The notes beneath the pieces are model-generated. The model was not told the origin of the DNA and searched no databases. It saw only the letters and a program-made list of their open reading frames with translations. The translations under genes and the position numbers were made by a program. DNA of 64,000 nt from Dickeya fangzhongdai. Its GTDB lineage: Bacteria > Pseudomonadota > Gammaproteobacteria > Enterobacterales > Enterobacteriaceae. Within the stretch, counting starts at the first letter, position 1, and every line of letters begins with the position of its first letter. This document shows positions 30,010 through 39,417 of the stretch, piece by piece. The stretch covers positions 4,650,001 to 4,714,000 of the forward strand of contig NZ_CP025003.1 of the NCBI RefSeq assembly GCF_002812485.1, written 5' to 3'.

Positions 30010-30078
30010 TTTATTCCGGTTTACCGCCACGGTAAAAAACTTATTCATATCAATACAATATTCACCGTCATCGACCAC

Positions 30079-31113
30079 TTAGCGGGAACGCCGCGCCAGC
30101 GCCGCCCCGGCGCCGGCCAACAGACCGATGCTGCCCCACATCAGCAGCAGAAAACCGCGGCGCGGGCTGTCGCGCTGAACCGGCTCTTCCGGCGTATGCA
30201 AATAGCGGTAAGTCTGAAACCGGTCCGCCAGCGCAGGCCCGTTCTCAAGCATCGACAGCGCCGCGCGCCGCGGCTCATAATCGACGTCGAACGTCGGCCC
30301 GCTGGCCTTCAGCATGTCCAAACGCGCCTGCAACTGCGCGCTGCCCTGTAAAAACCATTCCGAATCAGGCAGCGACAGCGACGCCTCGCTTTTCGGCTGT
30401 ACGATCCCTTGCTGGCGCGCAATAACGAGCGCCTGCGTCAAACGCTGTACTGTCCGGTCATAGGCGGCTCGCGCCACCGTATCCTCGCGTTGCAGCCAGG
30501 CCCGTTCAAACCGGATGCGCGCCGCCCAGCTTCCGGCCAGACTCTGATTCAGATGATTAACGGCCCGCTGGTTGGCGAACTGCACGTATTGCCGCAGCAG
30601 ATTGCTGGCGTCTCGCGCATTATCCGCGCCCAATTTGAGGGTATCGTTGGTTTTTTTGGCGTCATCGCGCGGCATAAACTGAATATCGTTGATCAACGCG
30701 TCCAGCAGCACGGCATCCGCCTTTTCATCGCCTTTCTGACGCTCGCGGTAATAAGGGGACTGCAACCAGAATTCACGCCGGGTATCGTAGGCGGCGGCCT
30801 GCATCGTGAATTCGCCATAGGCATCGGCCATGATGGCGTTGCCGTCCGGTACCGTCGTCGTCGGCGCATCCAGCGAGCGCAACCACTGTTGCTGGTCGAA
30901 GAACGTCGACAGCATAGCGGCCGTTGGTTTATCGGTCACCGCGGTGGTGCGCCATACCGGCTGCACCAGCCAGGAATAAATCAGCGCCAGCAGAGCAAAC
31001 AGCGCCGCCGAACCGACAATCCAGATCTTGCCTTGCCACAGCGCCAGGCAGAGCTGGCGAATATCCAGTTCATTATCCGGCGACGACGACTGAGGGGAGG
31101 TTTCCCGTTTCAT
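30079..31113 (-). CDS. wzzE: ECA chain-length regulator WzzE
   Basis: Polysaccharide co-polymerase that sets ECA chain length. 344 residues with two membrane spans, about 32-52 and near the C-terminus (about 318-338, RRGFLLLMWGSIGLLAGAGAAL), and a large periplasmic helical domain between. An AGGGAG ribosome site precedes the ATG. Confidence 0.95.
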   Translation of the reverse strand: MKRETSPQSSSPDNELDIRQLCLALWQGKIWIVGSAALFALLALIYSWLVQPVWRTTAVTDKPTAAMLSTFFDQQQWLRSLDAPTTTVPDGNAIMADAYGEFTMQAAAYDTRREFWLQSPYYRERQKGDEKADAVLLDALINDIQFMPRDDAKKTNDTLKLGADNARDASNLLRQYVQFANQRAVNHLNQSLAGSWAARIRFERAWLQREDTVARAAYDRTVQRLTQALVIARQQGIVQPKSEASLSLPDSEWFLQGSAQLQARLDMLKASGPTFDVDYEPRRAALSMLENGPALADRFQTYRYLHTPEEPVQRDSPRRGFLLLMWGSIGLLAGAGAALARRSR

Positions 31114-31124
31114 TGCGCTCCCTG

Positions 31125-31172
31125 ATTCGGTTTATTCACAATTCGATTTACCCACAACTTGGTTTACCCACA
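31125..31172 (-). repeat. Three 16-bp tandem units at the wecA-wzzE junction
   Basis: Plus-strand units ATTCGGTTTATTCACA, ATTCGATTTACCCACA and ACTTGGTTTACCCACA lie head to tail. The one nearest wecA contains its final codons and stop (TGT-GGG-TAA); the others fill the 50-bp spacer to wzzE. Confidence 0.9.
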
Positions 31173-32240
31173 ATAACGATGGCTGCGCCAATAACGCCGA
31201 ATGCGCCGGACAACACGCGCCACCCGCCACGCTCGTTTGATGCAATAGCCGTAACCGCTGAACACCAGCAAGAACAGCGCCAGCATTACGTACTCGGGCA
31301 CCGCCAGAAATTCGCCGGCTATCCCTATCGCCGCCAGCAGCGCGGCGACCAGTGTAATCAGCAGACAAGCCTGGCGGGAAGTCAACCCTGCCCGCATGAG
31401 CAGATGATGGATATGCTGGCGATCCGGCGAGAACAGGCCAGTGCCTTTATGCAGCCGACGATAGACGATCGCCACCATATCCATCAGCGGAATAGCGATA
31501 ACCCACAGCGCCGCCACCGGCCTGATGGCGCTATCCATGCCCTGGGAGCTTTGCAACAGTAACCAAATCGCCGTAAAGCCGATCATAGTGCTGCCCGCAT
31601 CCCCCATGAAGACTTTATAACGCCGCCCCATAAGCTCAAGATTCAACAGGATGTACGGCAAGACGGCGGCGATCATGGCGAAACTCCACAATGCCAGCGC
31701 CAGACTACCGTGGTGATACAGCAGGATGCCTAATCCGGCGAACAGCACGCAGGACAGCCCGCCCAGCAAACCATCAATGCCGTCCACCATGTTAAAAGCA
31801 TTGATGGCCGTCCACACCACAAACAGCGTCATGAGATAACGCATCGGTCCCAGCCCGATATCCCAGAGCGGCCCGAAGATAAACCCCAGACGCTGTAGCA
31901 TGAGGCCGGCCAGCGCCATCATCAGGATAGCCACGACCGCCTGTACCGACGCCCGCACGCCAATGCTGATATCAAAGCGATCATCCAGCGCGCCAATCAG
32001 CACCAGCATACCCGAACACATCAGGTAGATCGGGAAATGGGGAATCGATTCGGAAATGAGAACAGGCAACAGGCAGATGCCAATGTAAACAGAAATACCG
32101 CCAACCAGCGGCACCGCGCCATGATGATGTTTGCGATAGTTTGGCCGGTCAACCAGACCGGTTTTTCTCGCCACGTTGCGCGCCAGCAACAGAGAGAAGA
32201 ACGAGCACAAAAATACGGCGACTAATTGAGCACTCATCAT
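31164..32240 (-). CDS. wecA: UDP-GlcNAc:undecaprenyl-phosphate GlcNAc-1-phosphate transferase WecA
   Basis: Starts ECA (and often O-antigen) synthesis by making GlcNAc-PP-undecaprenol; target of tunicamycin. 358 residues with about 11 spans. Cytoplasmic motifs include GALDDRFD, NAFNMVDGIDGLLGG, VFMGDAGSTMIGF and the RQHIHHLLMRAG loop. First gene of the ECA operon, 221 bp downstream of rho. The gap contains the rho terminator and presumably the wec promoter. Confidence 0.96.
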   Translation of the reverse strand: MMSAQLVAVFLCSFFSLLLARNVARKTGLVDRPNYRKHHHGAVPLVGGISVYIGICLLPVLISESIPHFPIYLMCSGMLVLIGALDDRFDISIGVRASVQAVVAILMMALAGLMLQRLGFIFGPLWDIGLGPMRYLMTLFVVWTAINAFNMVDGIDGLLGGLSCVLFAGLGILLYHHGSLALALWSFAMIAAVLPYILLNLELMGRRYKVFMGDAGSTMIGFTAIWLLLQSSQGMDSAIRPVAALWVIAIPLMDMVAIVYRRLHKGTGLFSPDRQHIHHLLMRAGLTSRQACLLITLVAALLAAIGIAGEFLAVPEYVMLALFLLVFSGYGYCIKRAWRVARVVRRIRRYWRSHRYCG

Positions 32241-32417
32241 GATTTATTCACGCTTAACAGTGCCTGAGAATACTACCGGGAATCACACCAGCCGGTGTTA
32301 ATTTACCAAATTTTTCAGAAAGTTCCTGCGCGTTCGGGTAACAAAACATGATGTTGTCCGGCTCCCGGCGCCGCCGAAGGTCAAAAGCGCAGGGTACAAC
32401 GCACCAAACAGAAACAA

Positions 32418-32441
32418 AAAACGCCACGATGTCGTGGCGTT
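32418..32441. terminator. Terminator after rho
   Basis: An 8-bp stem ACGCCACG / CGTGGCGT with a 4-base loop lies 20 bp beyond the rho stop; T tracts follow on both strands (TTTTTTG on the minus strand). Likely rho-independent end of the trxA-rho transcript. Confidence 0.88.
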
Positions 32442-32461
32442 TTCTTTAGAGACTCAACCGG

Positions 32462-33721
32462 TTACGACCGTTTCATCATATCGAAGAATTCGTCGTTGGT
32501 TTTGGTCATCGCCAGCTTGTTGATCAGGAACTCCATCGCATCGATCTCGCCCATCGGGTGGATGATCTTACGCAGGATCCACATTTTCTGCAGTTCCTCG
32601 GAGGTGGTCAACAGCTCTTCCTTACGGGTACCGGAGCGGTTGTAGTCGATGGCCGGGAACACGCGCTTCTCGGCAATCTTACGAGACAGGTGCAGTTCCA
32701 TGTTGCCGGTGCCCTTGAACTCTTCGTAAATCACTTCGTCCATCTTCGAACCGGTATCGATCAAGGCCGTGGCGATGATCGTCAGGCTACCGCCTTCCTC
32801 AACGTTACGGGCCGCGCCGAAGAAGCGTTTCGGACGGTGCAGGGCGTTGGCGTCGACACCACCGGTCAGCACCTTGCCGGAAGCCGGCACCACAGTGTTG
32901 TAAGCACGCGCCAGACGGGTGATGGAATCCAGCAGGATAATCACGTCTTTCTTGTGCTCGACCAGGCGCTTGGCTTTCTCGATCACCATTTCGGCGACCT
33001 GAACGTGACGGGAGGCCGGTTCGTCGAAAGTCGACGCCACCACTTCCCCTTTCACCAGACGCTGCATTTCCGTCACTTCTTCCGGACGTTCGTCAATCAG
33101 CAGCACCATCAGCACGCAGTCAGGGTGGTTGTAAGCGATGCTCTGGGCGATGTTCTGCAGCAGCATGGTCTTACCGGCTTTCGGCGGCGCCACGATCAAA
33201 CCACGCTGACCACGACCGATCGGCGAGGCCAGATCCAGTACGCGAGCCGTCAGGTCTTCGGTGGAACCGTTGCCGCGCTCCATACGCAGACGCGAATTAG
33301 CGTGCAGCGGCGTCAGGTTTTCAAACAGGATTTTGCTGCGGGCGTTTTCCGGCTTGTCGTAGTTGACTTCGTTGACCTTCAGCAGCGCGAAATAGCGTTC
33401 ACCTTCTTTCGGAGGACGAATCTTACCGGAAATGGTGTCGCCAGTGCGGAGGTTGAAGCGTCGGATTTGGCTGGGAGAAACGTAGATGTCATCAGGGCCG
33501 GCAAGGTAGGAGCTGTCTGCGGAGCGGAGGAAACCAAAACCATCCTGCAATATTTCCAGCACGCCATCGCCAAAGATGTCTTCACCACTTTTCGCGTGCT
33601 GCTTGAGGATAGCGAAAATAATATCCTGTTTACGCATGCGAGCCAGATTCTCTAGCCCCATATTTTCGCCAAGAGTAATTAACTCAGACACTGGCGTATT
33701 TTTTAATTCGGTAAGATTCAT
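32462..33721 (-). CDS. rho: Transcription termination factor Rho
   Basis: Hexameric RNA-dependent ATPase that ends transcription. 419 residues, the E. coli length. N-terminal helical and cold-shock-like RNA-binding domain (primary site with [17 protein letters not shown]), then ATPase domain with Walker [10 protein letters not shown] (about 178-186), Walker [11 protein letters not shown] (about 260), Q-loop and R-loop ([16 protein letters not shown]). Essentially identical to other enterobacterial Rho. Confidence 0.98.
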   Translation of the reverse strand: MNLTELKNTPVSELITLGENMGLENLARMRKQDIIFAILKQHAKSGEDIFGDGVLEILQDGFGFLRSADSSYLAGPDDIYVSPSQIRRFNLRTGDTISGKIRPPKEGERYFALLKVNEVNYDKPENARSKILFENLTPLHANSRLRMERGNGSTEDLTARVLDLASPIGRGQRGLIVAPPKAGKTMLLQNIAQSIAYNHPDCVLMVLLIDERPEEVTEMQRLVKGEVVASTFDEPASRHVQVAEMVIEKAKRLVEHKKDVIILLDSITRLARAYNTVVPASGKVLTGGVDANALHRPKRFFGAARNVEEGGSLTIIATALIDTGSKMDEVIYEEFKGTGNMELHLSRKIAEKRVFPAIDYNRSGTRKEELLTTSEELQKMWILRKIIHPMGEIDAMEFLINKLAMTKTNDEFFDMMKRS

Positions 33722-34141
33722 AATGGTGGGTTCTTAAACTCGGGGTAAATCTCGAACTATTAACGTGAATGGTATGGCAGGAACATCCATGCCGCTTAAC
33801 AGCCTTCAATCACCAGACATCCGTGTTGCTCAGGCTGAATCGCGCTGACTCTACGCATACACACGGCAAGAGATCGAAGACACCTTAAAACTAATTAATG
33901 TAAAACTATCAGATTGCCGGCCCGGAGACATACTAACGCGCTGTAACGTAATGATTTCCGACCCTGACACGGGATAAAGCTTTAGATTCTAACTTCAGGC
34001 TCAAGCCTAAGGGCTCAAACTATAAGGTAAGTACGATATGCAGTATTGACGAATCTAGCACGCTTCCCGGTGGGCGTCCAGCGGTCAGAATGAGAAAATC
34101 TCATCACCCGCCGTCGCCCGGGAACTAGAGTGTGTGACAGA
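33722..34141 (-). promoter_or_regulatory. rho leader region with two candidate short leader frames
   Basis: 420 bp between the trxA stop and rho. In E. coli this region holds the leader peptide gene rhoL and an autoregulatory attenuator. Two short frames are seen on the minus strand: 33931-33851 (26 codons, MSPGRQSDSF...) and 33858-33796 (20 codons, MRRVSAIQPEQ...), the second starting within the end of the first. Neither matches E. coli RhoL convincingly and ribosome sites are weak. Small inverted repeats (e.g. GAGCC / GGCTT near 34010) are present. Confidence 0.5.
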
Positions 34142-34468
34142 TTACAGATTGGCGTTCAGGAACTCTTTCAACTGGCCTTTTGACAGCGCGCCCACTTTGG
34201 TGGCGGCGACTTCGCCATTCTTGAACAGCAGCAGAGTCGGGATACCGCGGATGCCGTATTTCGGCGCAGTCGCCGGGTTTTCATCAATGTTGAGCTTGGC
34301 GACCGTCAGCTTACCGTCGAACTCGTCGGCGATCTCATCCAGAATCGGAGCAATCATTTTACAGGGACCACACCAGTCAGCCCAGAAATCAACCAGTGTC
34401 ACATGTTCAGACTGCAATACGTCCGTCTCGAAGCTGTCGTCTGTCAGATGAATAATTTTATCGCTCAT
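34142..34468 (-). CDS. trxA: Thioredoxin 1 TrxA
   Basis: Cytosolic disulfide reductase. 108 residues with the active site WCGPC (Cys33 and Cys36), cis-Pro in [11 protein letters not shown], and start [19 protein letters not shown] 7-bp inverted repeat (AGTTGGT / ACCAACT) lies in its promoter at 34498-34519. Divergent from rhlB. Confidence 0.98.
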   Translation of the reverse strand: MSDKIIHLTDDSFETDVLQSEHVTLVDFWADWCGPCKMIAPILDEIADEFDGKLTVAKLNIDENPATAPKYGIRGIPTLLLFKNGEVAATKVGALSKGQLKEFLNANL

Positions 34469-34587
34469 GTTTTACTCCGCAGGATTATCTCTACCCAGTT
34501 GGTGTAGCATTAACCAACTATTAGGTTGACTTTATTTCACTGGATACGCTTTCGTAAAGCAATAGTTAACTGATATTCTACCACGCT

Positions 34588-35874
34588 ATGAGCAAAACAC
34601 ACTTAACCGAACAGAAGTTTTCCGACTTCGCACTGCATCCGCAGGTTATTGAAGCTCTTGAAAATAAAGGCTTTCATAACTGTACGCCCATTCAGGCGCT
34701 GGCGTTGCCGCTGACGCTGTCAGGGCGTGACGTGGCGGGCCAGGCGCAAACAGGAACAGGCAAGACGCTGGCGTTTCTGGCGTCTACATTTCATTATTTG
34801 CTGACCCACCCCGCTCCTGCCGAACGTCAGACCAATCAACCTCGCGCCCTGATCATGGCGCCGACCCGTGAGCTGGCGGTGCAGATCCATACCGATGCCG
34901 AAGCGCTGGCGAAGGCGACCGGTCTGCGGCTGGGGCTGGCGTACGGTGGCGACGGCTACGATAAACAGCTGAAAGTGCTGGAAGACGGCGTCGATATTCT
35001 GATCGGCACCACCGGTCGTTTAATCGATTACACCAAGCAGAACCACGTTAATATGGGCGCCATTCAGGTGGTGGTGCTGGACGAAGCCGATCGCATGTAC
35101 GATCTCGGCTTTATCAAAGACATCCGCTGGCTGTTCCGTCGTATGCCGCCGGCCAATCAGCGCCTGAACATGCTGTTCTCCGCCACCTTATCTTACCGCG
35201 TGCGTGAACTGGCGTTCGAACAGATGAACAACGCCGAATACGTCGAAGTGGAACCGGAGCAGAAAACCGGTCATCGCATCAAGGAAGAACTGTTCTACCC
35301 TTCCAATGAAGAGAAGATGCGTCTGCTGCAAACGCTTATCGAGGAAGAGTGGCCGGATCGCTGCATCATCTTCGCCAACACCAAGCACCGCTGTGAAGAT
35401 ATCTGGGGCCATCTGGCCGCAGACGGTCATCGCGTCGGCCTGCTGACCGGCGATGTGGCGCAGAAAAAACGGCTGCGCATTCTGGAAGATTTCACCCAGG
35501 GCACCCTGGACATTCTGGTGGCGACCGATGTGGCGGCGCGGGGTCTGCATATTCCGTCCGTAACCCACGTATTCAACTACGACCTGCCCGACGATTGCGA
35601 AGATTACGTACACCGTATCGGCCGTACCGGTCGCGCCGGCGCCAGCGGTTGCTCCATCAGCCTGGCTTGTGAAGAGTACGCACTGAATTTGCCGGCCATT
35701 GAAGACTATATCGGTCACCGTATCCCGGTGAGCAAATACCGCAGTGAGGCCCTGTTGACCGAACTGCCGGAGCCGAAGCGACTGAGTCGCCCGCGTTCCG
35801 CCGGCGGCCCGCGTCGCCCTGGCGCGCCTCGCCGTAGCGGCGCGCCCCGTAACAACCGTAAACGACCGGGTTAA
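34588..35874 (+). CDS. rhlB: DEAD-box RNA helicase RhlB
   Basis: RNA helicase of the RNA degradosome. 428 residues: Q motif [13 protein letters not shown], motif I AQTGTGKT, motif [10 protein letters not shown], motif III SATLS, and motif [12 protein letters not shown]. The C-terminal tail is basic and rich in Arg, Pro and Gly ([18 protein letters not shown]), typical for RhlB binding to RNA and RNase E. Followed closely by gppA. Confidence 0.97.
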   Translation: MSKTHLTEQKFSDFALHPQVIEALENKGFHNCTPIQALALPLTLSGRDVAGQAQTGTGKTLAFLASTFHYLLTHPAPAERQTNQPRALIMAPTRELAVQIHTDAEALAKATGLRLGLAYGGDGYDKQLKVLEDGVDILIGTTGRLIDYTKQNHVNMGAIQVVVLDEADRMYDLGFIKDIRWLFRRMPPANQRLNMLFSATLSYRVRELAFEQMNNAEYVEVEPEQKTGHRIKEELFYPSNEEKMRLLQTLIEEEWPDRCIIFANTKHRCEDIWGHLAADGHRVGLLTGDVAQKKRLRILEDFTQGTLDILVATDVAARGLHIPSVTHVFNYDLPDDCEDYVHRIGRTGRAGASGCSISLACEEYALNLPAIEDYIGHRIPVSKYRSEALLTELPEPKRLSRPRSAGGPRRPGAPRRSGAPRNNRKRPG

Positions 35875-35881
35875 GTTGCTG

Positions 35882-37378
35882 ATGCCGAGCTCTTCTTCTC
35901 TTTATGCCGCGATCGATTTAGGGTCTAACAGCTTTCACATGCTGGTCGTGCGTGAAGTAGCCGGCAGCGTACAGACGCTGGCGCGCATCAAGCGTAAAGT
36001 CCGGCTGGCGGCCGGGCTGGATGCCAGCAACCGCCTTTCGCCGGAAGCGATGCAGCGCGGCTGGCAATGTCTGGCGCTGTTCTCCGAACGATTGCAGGAC
36101 ATTCCGCCGCAGCAGGTACGCGTCGTCGCAACGGCCACGCTAAGGCTGGCGACCAACGCTGACGAATTCCTTGAACGGGCCCGACACATTCTGGGCTTGC
36201 CGATCCAGGTCATCAGCGGCGAAGAAGAAGCACGGCTCATCTATCAGGGCGTCGCCCATACCACCGGCGGGCCGGAGCAACGGCTGGTGGTGGATATCGG
36301 CGGCGGCAGCACCGAGCTGGCGACCGGCACCGGCGCCCACCATACCCAATTGTTCAGCCTGCCGATGGGTTGCGTCACCTGGCTGGAACGCTATTTTACC
36401 GACCGCGATCTGACTCAGGCGCATTTTGATCGGGCCGAACAGGCCGCCCGCGAAATGCTGCGCCCGGTGAAGGATATCTTGCGCCAGCAAGGCTGGCAGA
36501 TTTGCGTCGGCGCATCCGGCACGGTGCAGGCGCTGCAGGAAATCATGGTGGCGCAGGGGATGGATGAATACATCACTCTCGGTAAACTGCGCCAACTGCA
36601 ACAACGCGCGATTCAGTGCAGCAAGCTGGAAGAGCTGGAAATCGAAGGGCTGACGCTGGAGCGGGCGCTGGTGTTTCCCAGCGGCCTGTCGATTCTGCTG
36701 GCTGTCTTTCAGGAACTGGAGATCGACTCCATGACGCTGGCGGGCGGCGCGCTGCGGGAAGGGCTGGTCTACGGCATGCTGCATCTGCCGATTGAGCAGG
36801 ACATTCGTCACCGCACGCTGCACAACCTGCAACGCCGCTATCTGCTGGATAGCGAGCAGGCCCAGCGGGTCAGGCTGCTGGCGGACAACTTTCTGCAACA
36901 GGTGGCGCGCGACTGGCAGTTGGATGGCCGATGTCGGGAGTTACTGGGCAGCGCCTGTCTGATCCATGAAATCGGCCTGAGCGTCGATTTTCGTCAGGCG
37001 CCGCTGCATGCGGCCTATCTGGTCCGCAACAGCGATCTTCCCGGCTTCACGCCCGCCCAGAAAAAGTTACTGGCGACACTCCTGCAAAACCAAAGCAACA
37101 CTATCGACCCCATCCCGCTGACCCAACAAAACGCCCTGCCGGTCAATCTGGCGCAACGGCTTTGCCGCCTGCTGCGTCTGGCGATTATCTTCGCCAGCCG
37201 CCGCCGCGACGACACGCTGCCGGCAGTCAGGCTGCGGGTGGAAGGGGAAAGTCTGCGCGTCATTCTGCCCGCCGGCTGGCTCGACCAACATCCTCTGAGA
37301 ACCGAAACCCTGTCGCAGGAAAGCCTGTGGCAGAGCTATGTTCACTGGCCGCTCATCATCGAAGAACACGCCATCTGA
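35882..37378 (+). CDS. gppA: Guanosine pentaphosphate phosphohydrolase GppA
   Basis: Converts pppGpp to ppGpp in the stringent response; also an exopolyphosphatase-family enzyme. I use ATG 35882 ([21 protein letters not shown]), 498 residues, over the TTG two codons earlier. ASKHA ATPase motifs [24 protein letters not shown] and [11 protein letters not shown] are present, then an HD-like C-terminal domain ([22 protein letters not shown]). Seven bases after rhlB, same operon. Confidence 0.96.
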   Translation: MPSSSSLYAAIDLGSNSFHMLVVREVAGSVQTLARIKRKVRLAAGLDASNRLSPEAMQRGWQCLALFSERLQDIPPQQVRVVATATLRLATNADEFLERARHILGLPIQVISGEEEARLIYQGVAHTTGGPEQRLVVDIGGGSTELATGTGAHHTQLFSLPMGCVTWLERYFTDRDLTQAHFDRAEQAAREMLRPVKDILRQQGWQICVGASGTVQALQEIMVAQGMDEYITLGKLRQLQQRAIQCSKLEELEIEGLTLERALVFPSGLSILLAVFQELEIDSMTLAGGALREGLVYGMLHLPIEQDIRHRTLHNLQRRYLLDSEQAQRVRLLADNFLQQVARDWQLDGRCRELLGSACLIHEIGLSVDFRQAPLHAAYLVRNSDLPGFTPAQKKLLATLLQNQSNTIDPIPLTQQNALPVNLAQRLCRLLRLAIIFASRRRDDTLPAVRLRVEGESLRVILPAGWLDQHPLRTETLSQESLWQSYVHWPLIIEEHAI

Positions 37379-37384
37379 CGGCAA

Positions 37385-37417
37385 AAAGGGGTAACAATTG
37401 GTTACCCCTTTCCTTCT
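37385..37417 (+). terminator. Terminator after gppA
   Basis: A perfect 11-bp stem AAAGGGGTAAC / GTTACCCCTTT with a 5-base loop starts 7 bp after the gppA stop and is followed by CCTTCTTGT. It isolates pehX from the rhlB-gppA transcript. Confidence 0.9.
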
Positions 37418-37475
37418 TGTCTCCTGATTAATCTGTGATCGCTTCCGGGGAAAAAAGAAATACGACATGTATTTT

Positions 37476-37495
37476 TATAAAACGCCGTTTCGAAA
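37476..37495 (+). promoter_or_regulatory. KdgR-like operator upstream of pehX
   Basis: TATAAAACGCCGTTTCGAAA fits the Dickeya KdgR box pattern AATRAAAYRNYRTTTYRTTT at 16 of 20 positions, with the whole core matching. It lies about 65 bp before the pehX start. KdgR represses pectinase genes until pectin breakdown products appear. Confidence 0.7.
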
Positions 37496-37558
37496 AGAAA
37501 CCGTATCTCGTCCGGATAAAACACATTTATCAATTTAAAAGAGAACTAAGGAACAAGG

Positions 37559-39367
37559 ATGGAAGCCATCACATTTTCACGTCGCTCTGTTCTGGCATCA
37601 ATGGTAGCGGCATGTCTAATGAGTACATCTGCGCTGGCGGCAACGGCGCAGGCGCCGCAAAAACTCCAGATCCCCACGCTGTCTTATGACGACCATAGCG
37701 TAGCGCTGGTCTGGGACGCGCCGGAAGACACGTCCGCCATCACCGATTACCAGATTTATCAGAACGGTCAACTTGTCGGGCTCGCCAGCCAGAATAATGA
37801 CAAGAACTCACCGGCCAAACCATACATCAGCGCGTTTTACAAAAATGACACCAGCAATTTTCACCACCGAATTGTCGTGCAAAACGCCAAAATCGACGGT
37901 CTGAAAGCCAAGACCGACTACCAGTTTACTGTTCGGGCGGTCTATGCCGATGGCACGACGTCAGCCGACAGCAACGCTGTTACCGTCACCACGACGGCTG
38001 CACCGCAGGTGATCAACATCACCCAGTATGGCGCCAAAGGCGACGGCTCCACGCTCAATACCAACGCCATCCAGAAAGCCATTGACGCCTGCCAGGTCGG
38101 CTGCCGCATTGACGTCCCGGCGGGGGTATTCAAGACTGGCGCACTGTGGCTGAAAAGCGACATGACGCTGAATCTGTTACAGGGTGCGACATTGCTCGGC
38201 TCCGACAATGCGGCGGATTACCCTGACGCCTACAAGATTTACAGCTATTCGTCTCAGATGCGCCCGGCCTCGTTGATCAACGCCATTGATAAAACCAGCT
38301 CCGCCATCGGGACGTTTAAAAACATCCGTATCGTCGGCAAAGGCATCATCGACGGTAACGGCTGGAAACGTAGCGCTGACGCCAAAGATGAACTGGGTAA
38401 CAGCCTGCCGCAGTACGTGAAGAGTGATAATAGCAAAGTCAGTAAAGACGGCATTCTGGCGAAAAACCAGGTGGCGGCCGCCGTCGCCAATGGCATGGAC
38501 ACCAAAACCGCCTACAGCCAGCGCCGCTCCAGCCTAATCACCCTGCGCGGCGTGCAGAATGTCTATGTCGCCGACGTTACCATCCGCAATCCGGCCAACC
38601 ACGGCATCATGTTCCTGGAAAACCAGAATGTGGTTGAAAACGGCGTGATTCATCAAACCTTTGACGCCAACAACGGCGACGGCGTCGAATTCGGCAACAG
38701 CCAGAACATCATGGTGTTCAACAGCGTGTTCGATACCGGGGACGACAGCATCAATTTTGCCGCCGGCATGGGGCAATCGGCCCAAAATCAGGAACCGGTC
38801 CAGAATGCCTGGCTGTTCAATAACTACTTCCGCCACGGTCACGGCGCGGTGGTATTAGGCAGCCATACCGGCGCGGGTATCGTCGACGTGCTGGCGGAAA
38901 ACAACGTGATAAGCCAGAACGACGTCGGCCTGCGCGCCAAAAGCGCCCCTGCCATCGGCGGCGGCGCGCATGGCATCGTATTCCGCAACAGCGCGATAAA
39001 AAATCTGGCTAAACAGGCAGTGATCGTGACCTTAAGCTACACGGACAGCAACGGCACCATCGACTATACACCGGCTAAAGTGCCTGCCCGTTTCTATGAC
39101 TTCACCGTCAAAAACGTCACCGTGCAGGACAGCACCGGCAAGAGCCCGGCTATCGAAATCACCGGTGACAGCAGCAAAGGCATCTGGCACAGCCAGTTTG
39201 CGTTCAGCAATATAAAACTCAGCGGCGTGATGCCCACCGCGATAAGCGATCTGAGCGACAGCCAGTTCAACAACCTGACGTTCAGTAATCTGCGCAGCGG
39301 CTCTTCACCGTGGAAATTCGGCACGGTGAAGAATGTCACCGTGGATGGCAAAATCGTTACGCCCTAA
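37559..39367 (+). CDS. pehX: Exo-poly-alpha-D-galacturonosidase PehX (GH28)
   Basis: Secreted pectinase that releases digalacturonate from polygalacturonate ends during plant tissue maceration. 602 residues, the length of Dickeya chrysanthemi PehX, which it follows closely. Signal peptide (about 1-28) with a twin-Arg SRRSVLA and an ALA cleavage site; fibronectin type III-like domain (about 38-148); GH28 beta-helix with NNGDGVEFG (about 371), DTGDDSINF (about 392), HGHGAVVLGSHTGAG (about 426) and RAKSAP (about 459). It has its own KdgR-like box and terminators, between gppA and rep where E. coli has nothing: an accessory virulence-associated gene in a backbone site. Confidence 0.95.
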   Translation: MEAITFSRRSVLASMVAACLMSTSALAATAQAPQKLQIPTLSYDDHSVALVWDAPEDTSAITDYQIYQNGQLVGLASQNNDKNSPAKPYISAFYKNDTSNFHHRIVVQNAKIDGLKAKTDYQFTVRAVYADGTTSADSNAVTVTTTAAPQVINITQYGAKGDGSTLNTNAIQKAIDACQVGCRIDVPAGVFKTGALWLKSDMTLNLLQGATLLGSDNAADYPDAYKIYSYSSQMRPASLINAIDKTSSAIGTFKNIRIVGKGIIDGNGWKRSADAKDELGNSLPQYVKSDNSKVSKDGILAKNQVAAAVANGMDTKTAYSQRRSSLITLRGVQNVYVADVTIRNPANHGIMFLENQNVVENGVIHQTFDANNGDGVEFGNSQNIMVFNSVFDTGDDSINFAAGMGQSAQNQEPVQNAWLFNNYFRHGHGAVVLGSHTGAGIVDVLAENNVISQNDVGLRAKSAPAIGGGAHGIVFRNSAIKNLAKQAVIVTLSYTDSNGTIDYTPAKVPARFYDFTVKNVTVQDSTGKSPAIEITGDSSKGIWHSQFAFSNIKLSGVMPTAISDLSDSQFNNLTFSNLRSGSSPWKFGTVKNVTVDGKIVTP

Positions 39368-39382
39368 CCGGTAGCGATCCTT

Positions 39383-39412
39383 ACGCCGGGCCGCCAGGCC
39401 CGGCGTATTTTC
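39383..39412. terminator. Terminator between convergent pehX and rep
   Basis: A perfect 10-bp stem ACGCCGGGCC / GGCCCGGCGT with GCCA loop, followed by ATTTTCC on the plus strand, 16 bp after the pehX stop. Confidence 0.85.
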
Positions 39413-39417
39413 CTTCT

